NCBI GenBank assembly: GCA_030523245.1
Contig: JAUNIW010000008.1
Coordinates: 1-36,078, forward strand
Reading direction: 5' to 3'
From: Pseudomonadota bacterium
GTDB lineage: Bacteria; Pseudomonadota; Alphaproteobacteria; RF32; CAG-239
Length of the DNA stretch: 36,078 bases
The stretch's first letter is position 1, and every line of letters starts with the position of its first letter. The position numbers were made by a program, and so were the translations under genes. Below are positions 24,601-31,133 of this stretch, piece by piece. The notes under the pieces are model-generated. The model was not told the DNA's origin, searched no databases, and saw only the letters and a list, made by a program, of their open reading frames with translations.

Positions 24601-27600
24601 TTGGTTCTTCGGGTCGGTTAACGCTTTATGACAGCGGCACGCTTATTGATGCTTCTGCCGGCGGAACCATAACAAACAATGGCGACCTTATTGTAAGCGC
24701 AACCGGCGGAACAGCTATTTTGGGCGGAGAAGACAACACAATTACCAATAATAAAAACATCAACTTATACGCAGGGTCAGAAAATACCGGTATTACCGTA
24801 AAAGGCGGCACAACCACAAATGCCGGCACGATTGATATTACGGAATCTTCTACAAAAAGCACCGGTATAGATGTTTCCGGCGGTGAGGTGGAAAACTCGG
24901 GAACCATCAATGTTTATTCTACAGAAAGTACCGGTATAAAAATCTCTGACGGAGAAGTGGAAAACAAAGGAACCATCAATATTTCCGGTGGATACAATAT
25001 AGGCGTTGATGTATCCGGCGGTTCTTTTACCAACAGCAAAGATATTGATATACGCGAAACTACAGCTGCTACCCAAGGTATTTATGTTCATAATGGAGCA
25101 ACAGCTGAAAATAAAGGAAATATTTATATACAAACTATAACATCATCTCATCAAACAAGAGCTGTTCTTCTTGATAATGGAACTTTTAAAAATTCTGGAA
25201 CTATATCTGGAGGATTAATTTATATTTATAATACTGAATCCGGTCATTCTGAGTTTATCAATTCCAGTAAGATAAATGATGTCGAAATCTATATTAACAA
25301 TGGCGGAATTTTTACTAATGAAGAAAATGGAACTATTTCTATAAATCATTATTCTGAAGGAATTTATGTCACAGGTATTAATTCTAAAATAACCAATTCT
25401 GGTACAATAGAATTATTATCTGCAAATGTATCTGCTGTTTCAGTTAAAGAGGGTGCAACTTTTACAAATAATGAAAAAGTTATTGTTGATGGAACAACCT
25501 CTTCCGGTATTTACATCACTGATGTTAATTCTACAGCAACCAATTCCGGTAACATATCGGTTGAAGGGAATGACTCTATCGGTGTTTCTGTCAAAAATGC
25601 TGCGACTTTCACAAACGATGGTGATATTTATATCAATGGTTCAAGAACTAAAGGAATTAGTCTTTCTGACAGTAATTCTTCGACAACCAGCTCCGGTACG
25701 ATAACGGTTGACGGAGATAATTCTTACGGTGTTTATTTTTCAGACGCTAAATCCTTTAAAAACGATGGTACAATTACTGTTAACGGGAATAATTCAAATG
25801 GTATTTATGCCTCCGGTTCTTCTTCCGAAGTAACTTCCAATACCTTAACCGTTAACGGAGATAAATCTACCGGTGTTTCTATATCCGGCGGTGTAATTTT
25901 TACAAACAGCGGAGATATTACGGTTAAAGGCGATGAGCCAAAGGGTATTTATTCATTAAATTCTTCTATAACCAATTCCGGCAAAATAACGGTTGAAAGC
26001 AACGGATATAGTGCAGATGCTATAGGTATTGACCTTCAAAACGGAACTTTAAAAAATGAAGGGACAATAACGGTTAAAGATTTGGGAGCAAAGGGACTTT
26101 CTGTTAAAGGACCTAATGTCGAGGCAACTAATTCCGGCACAATAGCTGTTGAAGGAGACAGTTCTTTCGGTATTTATTCTGACTCAGGTTCTTCTACAAT
26201 AACCAGTTCCGGTACAATAACGGTTAACGGAAATAAATCTACAGGCGTTTCTATCAGCAACGGCTCTTTCACAAATACAGAAGGAACCATTACTGTAAAA
26301 GGTAATAATACAACAGGAATTTCCATCTCGGGTGCTTCCACCGTGGTATCTAATTCCGGTGCCATAACGGTAGACGGGGTTGGTGCTATCGGTGTTAATA
26401 TCAGTGCCGGAAAATTTGTAAACACCGAAAACGGTTCTATCACCGTTACCGGTGATGAAGGCAAAGGTATAAATATTTCCGGTGGCGATGTGAGAAACAG
26501 CGGTTCAATATCTGTTTCAGGAATTAAAAATTCTAAGGGTGTTTATATCAGTGGCGGAAAATTTACAAATCTGGGAACTATCTCTATCAAAGGTGATAAA
26601 AACTCTTATGGTATTGATAAAAACGGCGGCGAGGTTGATATCGGCAGCGAAGATGGCGGTAAAAACATAACAGCCGATGATCCTGCCCAAAAATGTAACG
26701 GTCTTTCTTGTCCTGATAAAAAAGAATCGGCTAAAGCGGCTGCTTTTAAAGTGGTCGGACCAAAATCTGCCTTTATAAACAATGGAACATTTACCGCTGA
26801 AACGGAACTTGATTTTGATGCCATAACCAATTCTTCCGGCACTATGGCTGTCGGCAAAAACGGCAGCTACAGCGCAGAGGGCTTTAAAGGTGTGGTTGCT
26901 GCCGATGCAAGTATTACCCAAAGCGGTTTTGAGACCGTTTATACCAATGAAAACTCTTTTGTCGGTAAAGACAACGGTTTGGATATTACTTCCGGCTCGT
27001 ATTTGTTTTCGGCGGATAAACAGCTTAATGATAACGGCAATATTGATGTGGTTATGACAATGAAATCTTTTGACGATACGATAGCCCGTAAAGAAATGGC
27101 TGCTTATCTGGCGCAAAATTATACCGCACAAAAAGGCGAGGGTGTTTTCAATATTTTGAAAAGCATGTCCGACGCGGACAGCCTTAATGCTGCCGTTAAT
27201 CGTGAATTTGGTTTCAGTATGCTGCCGAATCTGGCTAAACAGGACTTGGATGTACTGGCTAATGTCAATCGTGCGGCAAATAATGATATTTTAAGCAAAA
27301 CAGATAAAATCAGCCGTTCGCAGGTCAATGTCCTGTCTTATCAGCAGGAAATGGACAATAAACAACATGTTTCCGGCTATAAAGACAAAGTTACCGGCGT
27401 TTACGGGTTCAGTGATTACCAAATTGCTGCCGACTGGCGCGCCGGTTTTGGTGCAGCCGCCGTTCGTACGGACAGTGATTTTGATGACGGTTCGTCACGT
27501 TACAACAACATGCTGCAAATCTTTGCGCCTATATCTTATGTCCGTGACAATTTCCGCGCTATGATTAAGTTCAAAACAGGATTTGGTAAAGGGCACTATC

Positions 27601-28106
27601 GTCGTCAGGGAACAGAAAATGCCTATAAAGCCGATTTGACAAACTACTACTACGGCGCCGATATCGAAGCACGTCAAACCGTTGAAACAACAGCGGCCGA
27701 TGTGGAACCTGTTATCGGTTTCAATCTTACCGGCGTGTCTATGGATGATATTAAGGAAAATAATAACGGTTTACATGCCGGCAGCGACAATCTTGTATCG
27801 GCTCAATCCGTTATCGGACTTGATATCAAGAAAAAACTTGATTTGGCCAAAGACCAGTCTGTTGTTTTGACAGCCGGCGGCCGTTATTATCATGAATTTG
27901 GTAATAAATACAAAACATCGGCTTCTTTGGATAATATGGTCGGTTCTTATGAACTTGTCAGCAATCGTCTGCAGCGTAACAGCGGATTGTTGAACCTCAA
28001 AGCACAGTATGATTATAAAGATGTTTCCGTCAGTGCCGCGGTTTATAAGCCGGTCGAACAAAAAAGCAATATTTACTATCTCTTCAATCTGGGATATGTT
28101 TTCTAA
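21606..28106 (+). CDS. Giant autotransporter with ankyrin-like N-terminus and repetitive passenger
   Basis: This is a 2166-residue protein. ATG 21606 is chosen because GAGGG is five bases before it and it gives a classical Sec signal ending PFSAQA (about 25-30); the longer frame from 21504 crosses a terminator. Parts: ankyrin-like repeats (about 38-95); a hydrophobic segment WWILGGLAVGGGIAAIALG (142-160) followed by poly-Gly and poly-Asn; a passenger of about 1700 residues; and a C-terminal autotransporter barrel (about 1905-2166) ending in Phe (YLFNLGYVF). Residues about 1050-1680 are dozens of units of 20-25 residues of the form [FT]xNxGxIxVxGxxSxGIxxSGG, expected to stack as a beta-helix. 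It is a type V secreted surface protein, probably an adhesin. GC content drops sharply within the passenger. A terminator follows. Confidence 0.9.
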   Translation: MFKNKILLKTAGWLSLASFCAAAVPFSAQAYRLTPLSFSKMYGLAQNGEVEALRASVRRGMNIDTVNQNGDTGLCIAAQRKDAYTYNVFRAAGANPRHPCVQRIEHYDDFVNSSKAVSVTATPREAYGTIGKEEYKISAATWWILGGLAVGGGIAAIALGGGGGGGSSHNNNNNNNESDSYDYIGKYLSENNSVAKLAQAVNLINNDGLLTILNTDTKKIAEIIFNKDVQETGKYLATGLKATDNGSYTNATNSKIQVGAGGTAMAAVGQGNVMNNGYINVDSFNASVGMIASNHSTANNNGTGVVENSSTNGIDLNFSGYSNDNMIIGMYADSNSTIYNNGDIQGTAIKASTAPTDNTENNNNSGNNDSFLDDILPSAEGVADGNSSSSTSVSGTLIGMETMILNTGAVAVNEKSQAYNYGKIKLSAGDAGLSNSEIKVSIIGMGSYLDDGFMNSSKNIQRADKAYLSNKGTIQLSYTGNYTFDTTKTLRKGLGGIIGMRADANTTAENDGTIDIILPDSNPSSSSSSSSVNPAANADVAVAAGMQSVHTGIIKNNKDGKILLESNAYNSRVSYGMLAVEGSGTVSGLYTAIKPNIVNDGTIQLRISNGYGIASYNGGTITNNGTITLGDKNSTTYKNNIGLYGSGDSTFTTLVNNGEINIYSYESKAIQNDFSGDVTIQNDGIIHIYSNAVDSDVFAGNYSKIVNNGTVIYETTSNNAGSVDNTGSSGNSGNSGETSETYNPDNFNLDITRNIITTKSANSSSSTTERIENYGTVKLVTAKAAAMSVETAQGTAFNGGTITLASNKELGAGYTGNNYVNAGMLLGEDTLITSSIINAGTINVESDYSVGMASQSKNPASVTNEETGVINVKGKNSFGLYAKGNSQLYNKGIINLYGENNVGLYSSAENSEQNGTVIQNNIIKIYGKNAIAYQISGNASIDNPGQIIVCSSDEEGCNPDAAKTMTAYSVSGKLVLNTQQNISGGTMVKTTSEDSDVMIGSSGRLTLYDSGTLIDASAGGTITNNGDLIVSATGGTAILGGEDNTITNNKNINLYAGSENTGITVKGGTTTNAGTIDITESSTKSTGIDVSGGEVENSGTINVYSTESTGIKISDGEVENKGTINISGGYNIGVDVSGGSFTNSKDIDIRETTAATQGIYVHNGATAENKGNIYIQTITSSHQTRAVLLDNGTFKNSGTISGGLIYIYNTESGHSEFINSSKINDVEIYINNGGIFTNEENGTISINHYSEGIYVTGINSKITNSGTIELLSANVSAVSVKEGATFTNNEKVIVDGTTSSGIYITDVNSTATNSGNISVEGNDSIGVSVKNAATFTNDGDIYINGSRTKGISLSDSNSSTTSSGTITVDGDNSYGVYFSDAKSFKNDGTITVNGNNSNGIYASGSSSEVTSNTLTVNGDKSTGVSISGGVIFTNSGDITVKGDEPKGIYSLNSSITNSGKITVESNGYSADAIGIDLQNGTLKNEGTITVKDLGAKGLSVKGPNVEATNSGTIAVEGDSSFGIYSDSGSSTITSSGTITVNGNKSTGVSISNGSFTNTEGTITVKGNNTTGISISGASTVVSNSGAITVDGVGAIGVNISAGKFVNTENGSITVTGDEGKGINISGGDVRNSGSISVSGIKNSKGVYISGGKFTNLGTISIKGDKNSYGIDKNGGEVDIGSEDGGKNITADDPAQKCNGLSCPDKKESAKAAAFKVVGPKSAFINNGTFTAETELDFDAITNSSGTMAVGKNGSYSAEGFKGVVAADASITQSGFETVYTNENSFVGKDNGLDITSGSYLFSADKQLNDNGNIDVVMTMKSFDDTIARKEMAAYLAQNYTAQKGEGVFNILKSMSDADSLNAAVNREFGFSMLPNLAKQDLDVLANVNRAANNDILSKTDKISRSQVNVLSYQQEMDNKQHVSGYKDKVTGVYGFSDYQIAADWRAGFGAAAVRTDSDFDDGSSRYNNMLQIFAPISYVRDNFRAMIKFKTGFGKGHYRRQGTENAYKADLTNYYYGADIEARQTVETTAADVEPVIGFNLTGVSMDDIKENNNGLHAGSDNLVSAQSVIGLDIKKKLDLAKDQSVVLTAGGRYYHEFGNKYKTSASLDNMVGSYELVSNRLQRNSGLLNLKAQYDYKDVSVSAAVYKPVEQKSNIYYLFNLGYVF
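24720..26640 (+). repeat. Coding repeat array in the autotransporter passenger
   Basis: Units of about 60-75 bases encode GTITVxGxxSxGIxxSxGxxFxNxG. Recurring DNA words include ACAATAACGGTTAA and GGTGTTTCTATATCC-like segments. The array is in frame and lacks spacers, so it is not a CRISPR. It offers ground for recombination between units. Confidence 0.7.
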
Positions 28107-28130
28107 AAAACAACGGCTTGATTTATAAAC

Positions 28131-28162
28131 AAAAAAACTCTTCTTGAAAGAAGAGTTTTTTT
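28131..28162. terminator. Bidirectional terminator between the autotransporter and tRNA-Leu
   Basis: ACTCTTC (28137-28143) pairs with GAAGAGT (28150-28156) around TTGAAA. It has an A-run on the left and a T-run on the right, so it terminates both the autotransporter mRNA and the tRNA transcript, which ends at 28165. Confidence 0.85.
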
Positions 28163-28164
28163 GT

Positions 28165-28251
28165 TGGTGCGCTAGGCCAGACTTGAACTGGCACGCCCTT
28201 GCGGGCAACAGATTTTAAGTCTGCAGCGTCTACCGATTCCGCCACAAGCGC
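28165..28251 (-). tRNA. tRNA-Leu (anticodon TAA)
   Basis: Read on the minus strand from 28251, the sequence folds as a type II tRNA. The acceptor stem GCGCTTG pairs with CTAGCGC (one T-T mismatch), and the anticodon arm GCAGA-CTTAAAA-TCTGT holds TAA in the loop. A long variable arm (TTGCCCGCAAGGGCG) and the T arm CCAGTTCAAGTCTGG follow. The discriminator A and an encoded CCA (28165-28167) complete it. The TAA anticodon and long variable arm identify leucine. Confidence 0.95.
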
Positions 28252-28264
28252 ATTGCTGTTTTGT

Positions 28265-28293
28265 TATATACATAATTTTTTTTCTATTTGCAA
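28265..28293 (-). promoter_or_regulatory. Promoter of tRNA-Leu
   Basis: On the minus strand TTGCAA (28293-28288), a 17-base spacer and TATATA (28270-28265) lie 14 bases before the mature 5' end. Confidence 0.6.
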
Positions 28294-28341
28294 CATAAAA
28301 CTTGTATTTTTCGGGAAAATATGCTTAATTGTTAGACGGAA

Positions 28342-28402
28342 AGAGGGAATTCCTCCCTCTAATTTAACTTGAGAATACAGCAGAAACAGCGTTTCGGTAT
28401 TC
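28342..28402 (+). promoter_or_regulatory. Two leader hairpins upstream of psd
   Basis: AGAGGGA/TCCCTCT (28342-28348, 28354-28360, loop ATTCC) and AGAATAC/GTATTCT (28372-28378, 28397-28403) form two consecutive stems, the second ending about five bases before GGGGAG. The first is GC-rich but has no T-run. They may control translation or stability of the psd-pssA mRNA. Confidence 0.35.
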
Positions 28403-28417
28403 TTTGGGGAGATATAA

Positions 28418-29125
28418 ATGAAATCTGTCGACACATCTCTTCATCATTATTTTTTTCCTAATATCAATGAAGACGGGTGGAAATTTATAAGCTTACTGGC
28501 TTTTTTGTCGCTTATTCTGGCGATAATATGGTTTCCGGCCGCTTGCTTTTCGTTTTTAATTACTGTTTGGTGTTTTTACAGCTTTCGTGACCCTGTCCGT
28601 GTCACACCGGTTCTGTCCAGCGCAGTTATTGCACCAGCCGACGGCTGTATTATCGCCATCACACGCGAGAAAGGTCCGGATGTTCTGGGGCTGAATAAAA
28701 AAAATTACACCAAAATAAGTATTTATATCAATCCTTTTGCCGTTAATATCAACCGGATACCTGTTAAAGGAACGATTAGCAAAATCTTTTATGACGCCGG
28801 AAAAACAATCTCCGGTTCGTTCAATAAAAATGATATAAATAATGAAAAAATGCTGTTTGCCCTCCGGCATAGCAGCGGCACAGAATTTGTCTTGCAGCAA
28901 ACTTCCCTGTTTTGCAGCAGACGTATTGTCGATAAATTTAAAAAAGGCGACGAATTTATGGCAGGACAACGTTTCGGCTTTATCCGTTTCGGTTCTTATC
29001 TGGACTTGTATCTGCCGGAAAAAATCGAGCCGCAAGTGTGTGTCGGACAATATTTAATCGGCGGCGAAACGATTGTTGCCGATATAAAATCAGATGCTCC
29101 CCGTCTTGAAGGAGAAATAAGATAA
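28418..29125 (+). CDS. psd: Phosphatidylserine decarboxylase proenzyme, short (archaeal/alphaproteobacterial) type
   Basis: This 235-residue protein matches the short Psd class. After a membrane segment (about 25-55), APADG (72-76) and the C-terminal FIRFGSYLDLYLP (188-200) are in place. The chain should cleave itself between Gly192 and Ser193, turning the Ser into a pyruvoyl group that decarboxylates phosphatidylserine to phosphatidylethanolamine. The nearby element normally read as S-x-x-D-x-H-x-N-R is here INPFAVNINR (104-113): Ala at the Asp and Asn at the His position. Whether this still processes or catalyses is open. GGGGAG precedes ATG; the next gene overlaps the stop by one base (TAATG), so pssA is co-translated. 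Confidence 0.85.
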   Translation: MKSVDTSLHHYFFPNINEDGWKFISLLAFLSLILAIIWFPAACFSFLITVWCFYSFRDPVRVTPVLSSAVIAPADGCIIAITREKGPDVLGLNKKNYTKISIYINPFAVNINRIPVKGTISKIFYDAGKTISGSFNKNDINNEKMLFALRHSSGTEFVLQQTSLFCSRRIVDKFKKGDEFMAGQRFGFIRFGSYLDLYLPEKIEPQVCVGQYLIGGETIVADIKSDAPRLEGEIR

Positions 29126-29964
29126 TGACTAAAACATCTCAAAATAATCGTCAGTCTGCCATGCGCAGCGGAATCAAAAAGAAAGCTATCGGAAAATTCA
29201 AAGAAGTTCCTTTCCGGAAAATGGCGCCGAATATTGTTACACTTATGGCTTTATGCTCCGGCGTTTCAACCATAAAATTTGCCATTTTGCAAAATTGGAC
29301 TTTTGCTATTGTCTGTTTGTTTCTGGCTTGTATTTTTGACGGATTGGATGGTCGCGTAGCCCGCAAACTCAAGGCATCTTCAAAATTTGGTGCCGAATTG
29401 GATTCACTCTCGGATTTTGTCAGTTTCGGCGTTGCTCCGGCAATTTTAATGTATCAGTGGTGTTTGAACGGCATTCCTCATTGGGGCTGGATTTTTACCC
29501 TGATGTTTTCTGCCGGTATGGCAATGCGTCTGGCTCGCTTTAATACCATGCTTGAAGATGCGACAATTCCTGAATACTGGTCACATTATTTTGTCGGCGT
29601 TCCGGCACCTATGGCCGCAGCTATTGCCGTTATGCCGCTGCTTATTTCGTTCGCTTATCCGGAATATGACTTTATTCTGCGCAACAAATATCTGTGCAGT
29701 GCACTTATTTTGCTGGTAGCTTATTTAATGGTCAGCCGTATTCCTACGTTGTCTTTGAAAAAAACACGTATTCAAGCTGATTATTTTCTGCCGTTGATGA
29801 TTGTGTTTGCCCTGTTTGTCAGCTGCTTATTGACACAGCCTTGGCTCACATTGGGATTATTTACGCTGGCTTATGTTTTAACTATTCCTTTTACGGTACT
29901 GAAATTTTTACATGACAAACGCGTTTATGAAAAAAATACAGCAGCAGCTAAAGAAATAAAATAA
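29125..29964 (+). CDS. pssA: CDP-diacylglycerol--serine O-phosphatidyltransferase
   Basis: This is a 279-residue polytopic protein. The CDP-alcohol phosphotransferase signature DGxDGRxARx(8)GxxxDxxxD is exact: D72-G-L-D75-G-R-V-A-R80, then G89, D93 and D97. The Asp residues bind the metal and CDP-diacylglycerol. The enzyme joins CDP-diacylglycerol and serine to make phosphatidylserine, the substrate for Psd encoded just upstream. About six to eight membrane helices are visible (for example IVCLFLACIFDG, GWIFTLMFSAGM, MAAAIAVMPLLISF, LPLMIVFALFVSCLL). Residues 1-30 are a basic soluble tail. It belongs to the inner membrane. A bidirectional terminator follows. Confidence 0.95.
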   Translation: MTKTSQNNRQSAMRSGIKKKAIGKFKEVPFRKMAPNIVTLMALCSGVSTIKFAILQNWTFAIVCLFLACIFDGLDGRVARKLKASSKFGAELDSLSDFVSFGVAPAILMYQWCLNGIPHWGWIFTLMFSAGMAMRLARFNTMLEDATIPEYWSHYFVGVPAPMAAAIAVMPLLISFAYPEYDFILRNKYLCSALILLVAYLMVSRIPTLSLKKTRIQADYFLPLMIVFALFVSCLLTQPWLTLGLFTLAYVLTIPFTVLKFLHDKRVYEKNTAAAKEIK

Positions 29965-29980
29965 GTATTTATTTGTTGAA

Positions 29981-30008
29981 AGAAAGGCCTTTTTTAAGGC
30001 CTTTCTTT
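29981..30008. terminator. Bidirectional rho-independent terminator
   Basis: AGAAAGGCCTT pairs with AAGGCCTTTCT around TTT (29981-30006), with short T-runs on both strands. It ends pssA on the plus strand and the Cys-rich gene (stop at 30007) on the minus strand. Confidence 0.8.
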
Positions 30009-30285
30009 ACATAACACCACCGGTGTGCAAACAATAATCATGATTTTTCAGATTATATTTTTTGAAAACTGAACATTCGCTGCAAAGACAGCCTTTATCC
30101 TGATGAATACAATTACTCTTTTCAAAAGCACAATACATTTTTTCATAATGCTGTATCTTTTGTAAATCTTCCAAAGATTTCAAAAAATTTTCCGGCGTAT
30201 TTTTCAGTTTACAATATTCAGAATAAGATGGACAGCCCATACAACGGCACTGCTTCATATTTTCTTCGGTTTTATCTACTTGCAT
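30007..30285 (-). CDS. Small Cys-rich protein, DUF2769-like
   Basis: This 92-residue protein has eleven cysteines in pairs (CRCMGC, YCK, YC, NC, GCLCSEC, YC) and a CxxHxxxxC...CSEC core, which suggests metal or Fe-S binding. It resembles the small Cys-rich proteins grouped as DUF2769; that is from memory of the pattern, not a search. ATG 30285 is chosen for the AAAGGAGG about seven bases upstream; a longer frame (to 30432) would overlap acyP. It is the last gene of the minus-strand run, 67 bases after acyP. Function unknown. Confidence 0.6.
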   Translation of the reverse strand: MQVDKTEENMKQCRCMGCPSYSEYCKLKNTPENFLKSLEDLQKIQHYEKMYCAFEKSNCIHQDKGCLCSECSVFKKYNLKNHDYCLHTGGVM

Positions 30286-30352
30286 CTCAGCCTCCTTTAT
30301 TAACAAGGTTGATATAACCGTAAAAAAAGAACATACAACCTGTCCGGCAGTA

Positions 30353-30634
30353 CTAAAGACGCTTAAAAACACCTTCTTTAATTTCCGGAAAATAAGATAT
30401 GTTTTCAGGTGTTTCACAAACATTGTCCACACGCGCCAATAACGGTCCGTCGTATAATGACGATTTAAGTTTTAAAAGAGATGTTTCGGAACCTGACGCC
30501 AAAACCAAAACATTTCCGTCAGCCAAATTACAAACATAGCCGGAAATTCCGGCTATATCTGCAACACGACGAAGAACCCAAAAGCGAAAACCGACGCCCT
30601 GAACCCTGCCGCTGACTAAAAAACATTTAATCAT
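30353..30634 (-). CDS. acyP: Acylphosphatase
   Basis: This 93-residue protein carries the acylphosphatase hallmarks: VSGRVQGVGFRFWV (7-20), whose Arg17 binds the acyl phosphate, and GYVCNLADGNV (32-42) with the catalytic Asn36. These enzymes hydrolyse acyl phosphates such as acetyl- and carbamoyl-phosphate in the cytoplasm. The ATG lies within the last eight bases of the ATP12-like gene, so translation is coupled. Length is normal (about 90 residues). Confidence 0.9.
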   Translation of the reverse strand: MIKCFLVSGRVQGVGFRFWVLRRVADIAGISGYVCNLADGNVLVLASGSETSLLKLKSSLYDGPLLARVDNVCETPENISYFPEIKEGVFKRL

Positions 30635-31133
30635 TACTCTTACCGTGTAAAAAATCTTCTATTCTCAAAAGCTCTTCTTTAATACTTTGCCGGCTTTTTT
30701 CCGCCTCTTCATCAACGCCCCATGATTCGCTTTGATAAAGCTCTTCCAAATAAGCCAGCTCAAAAGCTTCGGCCGCCGTTATCTTATCTTCAACAAAAGC
30801 CAAAGCCAGAAGCGGTGATTTAAGCTGGACGGCCGCCAGATAAAAAGCTGTCAGGCTTTTTAAGCTCATCTGATTTAAAATTTCGGTAAAACTATCCCGA
30901 TTATGTTCATTTTGCTGCGGCGGTATCAGATTTTCCGTTTTTTTGAGAGTCAGGCTGAAACGCTTGTCAAGCCATTCCAAAACCGGCAGCCACTTTTCGG
31001 TTTGAAGCTTTTTAATATCTTCTTTGGGACTCCAAAACAAAATGACATCCGTAAATGAAAAATTGACAAGCTTTTCAATAACTTCCGACTTATGAGCCTT
31101 AATTTCCTCTTCGGCTTGCCTGAAGTCTATCAT
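30627..31133 (-). CDS. ATP12-like F1-ATPase assembly protein, N-terminally short
   Basis: This 168-residue protein corresponds to the C-terminal half of ATP12, the chaperone that protects the F1 alpha subunit until it joins beta. Recognisable pieces are FTDVILFWSPKEDIKKLQTEKWLPVLEWL (27-55), LKSPLLALAFVEDKITAAEAF (104-124) and YLEELYQSESWGVDEEAEK (128-146), the WG-DEEAE signature. The usual N-terminal domain is absent: full-length proteins are about 240 residues. It overlaps the upstream asmA-like gene by four bases (ATGA) and acyP by eight. Its place after rarA and rluC matches alphaproteobacterial gene order. It may be a shortened working form or rely on a separate N-terminal partner. Confidence 0.75.
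   Translation of the reverse strand: MIDFRQAEEEIKAHKSEVIEKLVNFSFTDVILFWSPKEDIKKLQTEKWLPVLEWLDKRFSLTLKKTENLIPPQQNEHNRDSFTEILNQMSLKSLTAFYLAAVQLKSPLLALAFVEDKITAAEAFELAYLEELYQSESWGVDEEAEKSRQSIKEELLRIEDFLHGKSND

Noticed and set aside
24720-26640. Regular repeats that might be a CRISPR array
   Set aside because: The units are continuous with no unique spacers, vary in length and stay in frame with the autotransporter.
26517-27131. Long minus-strand open frame under the autotransporter barrel region
   Set aside because: It is antisense to a well-supported gene, has no ribosome site or domain, and mirrors codon bias of the opposite strand.
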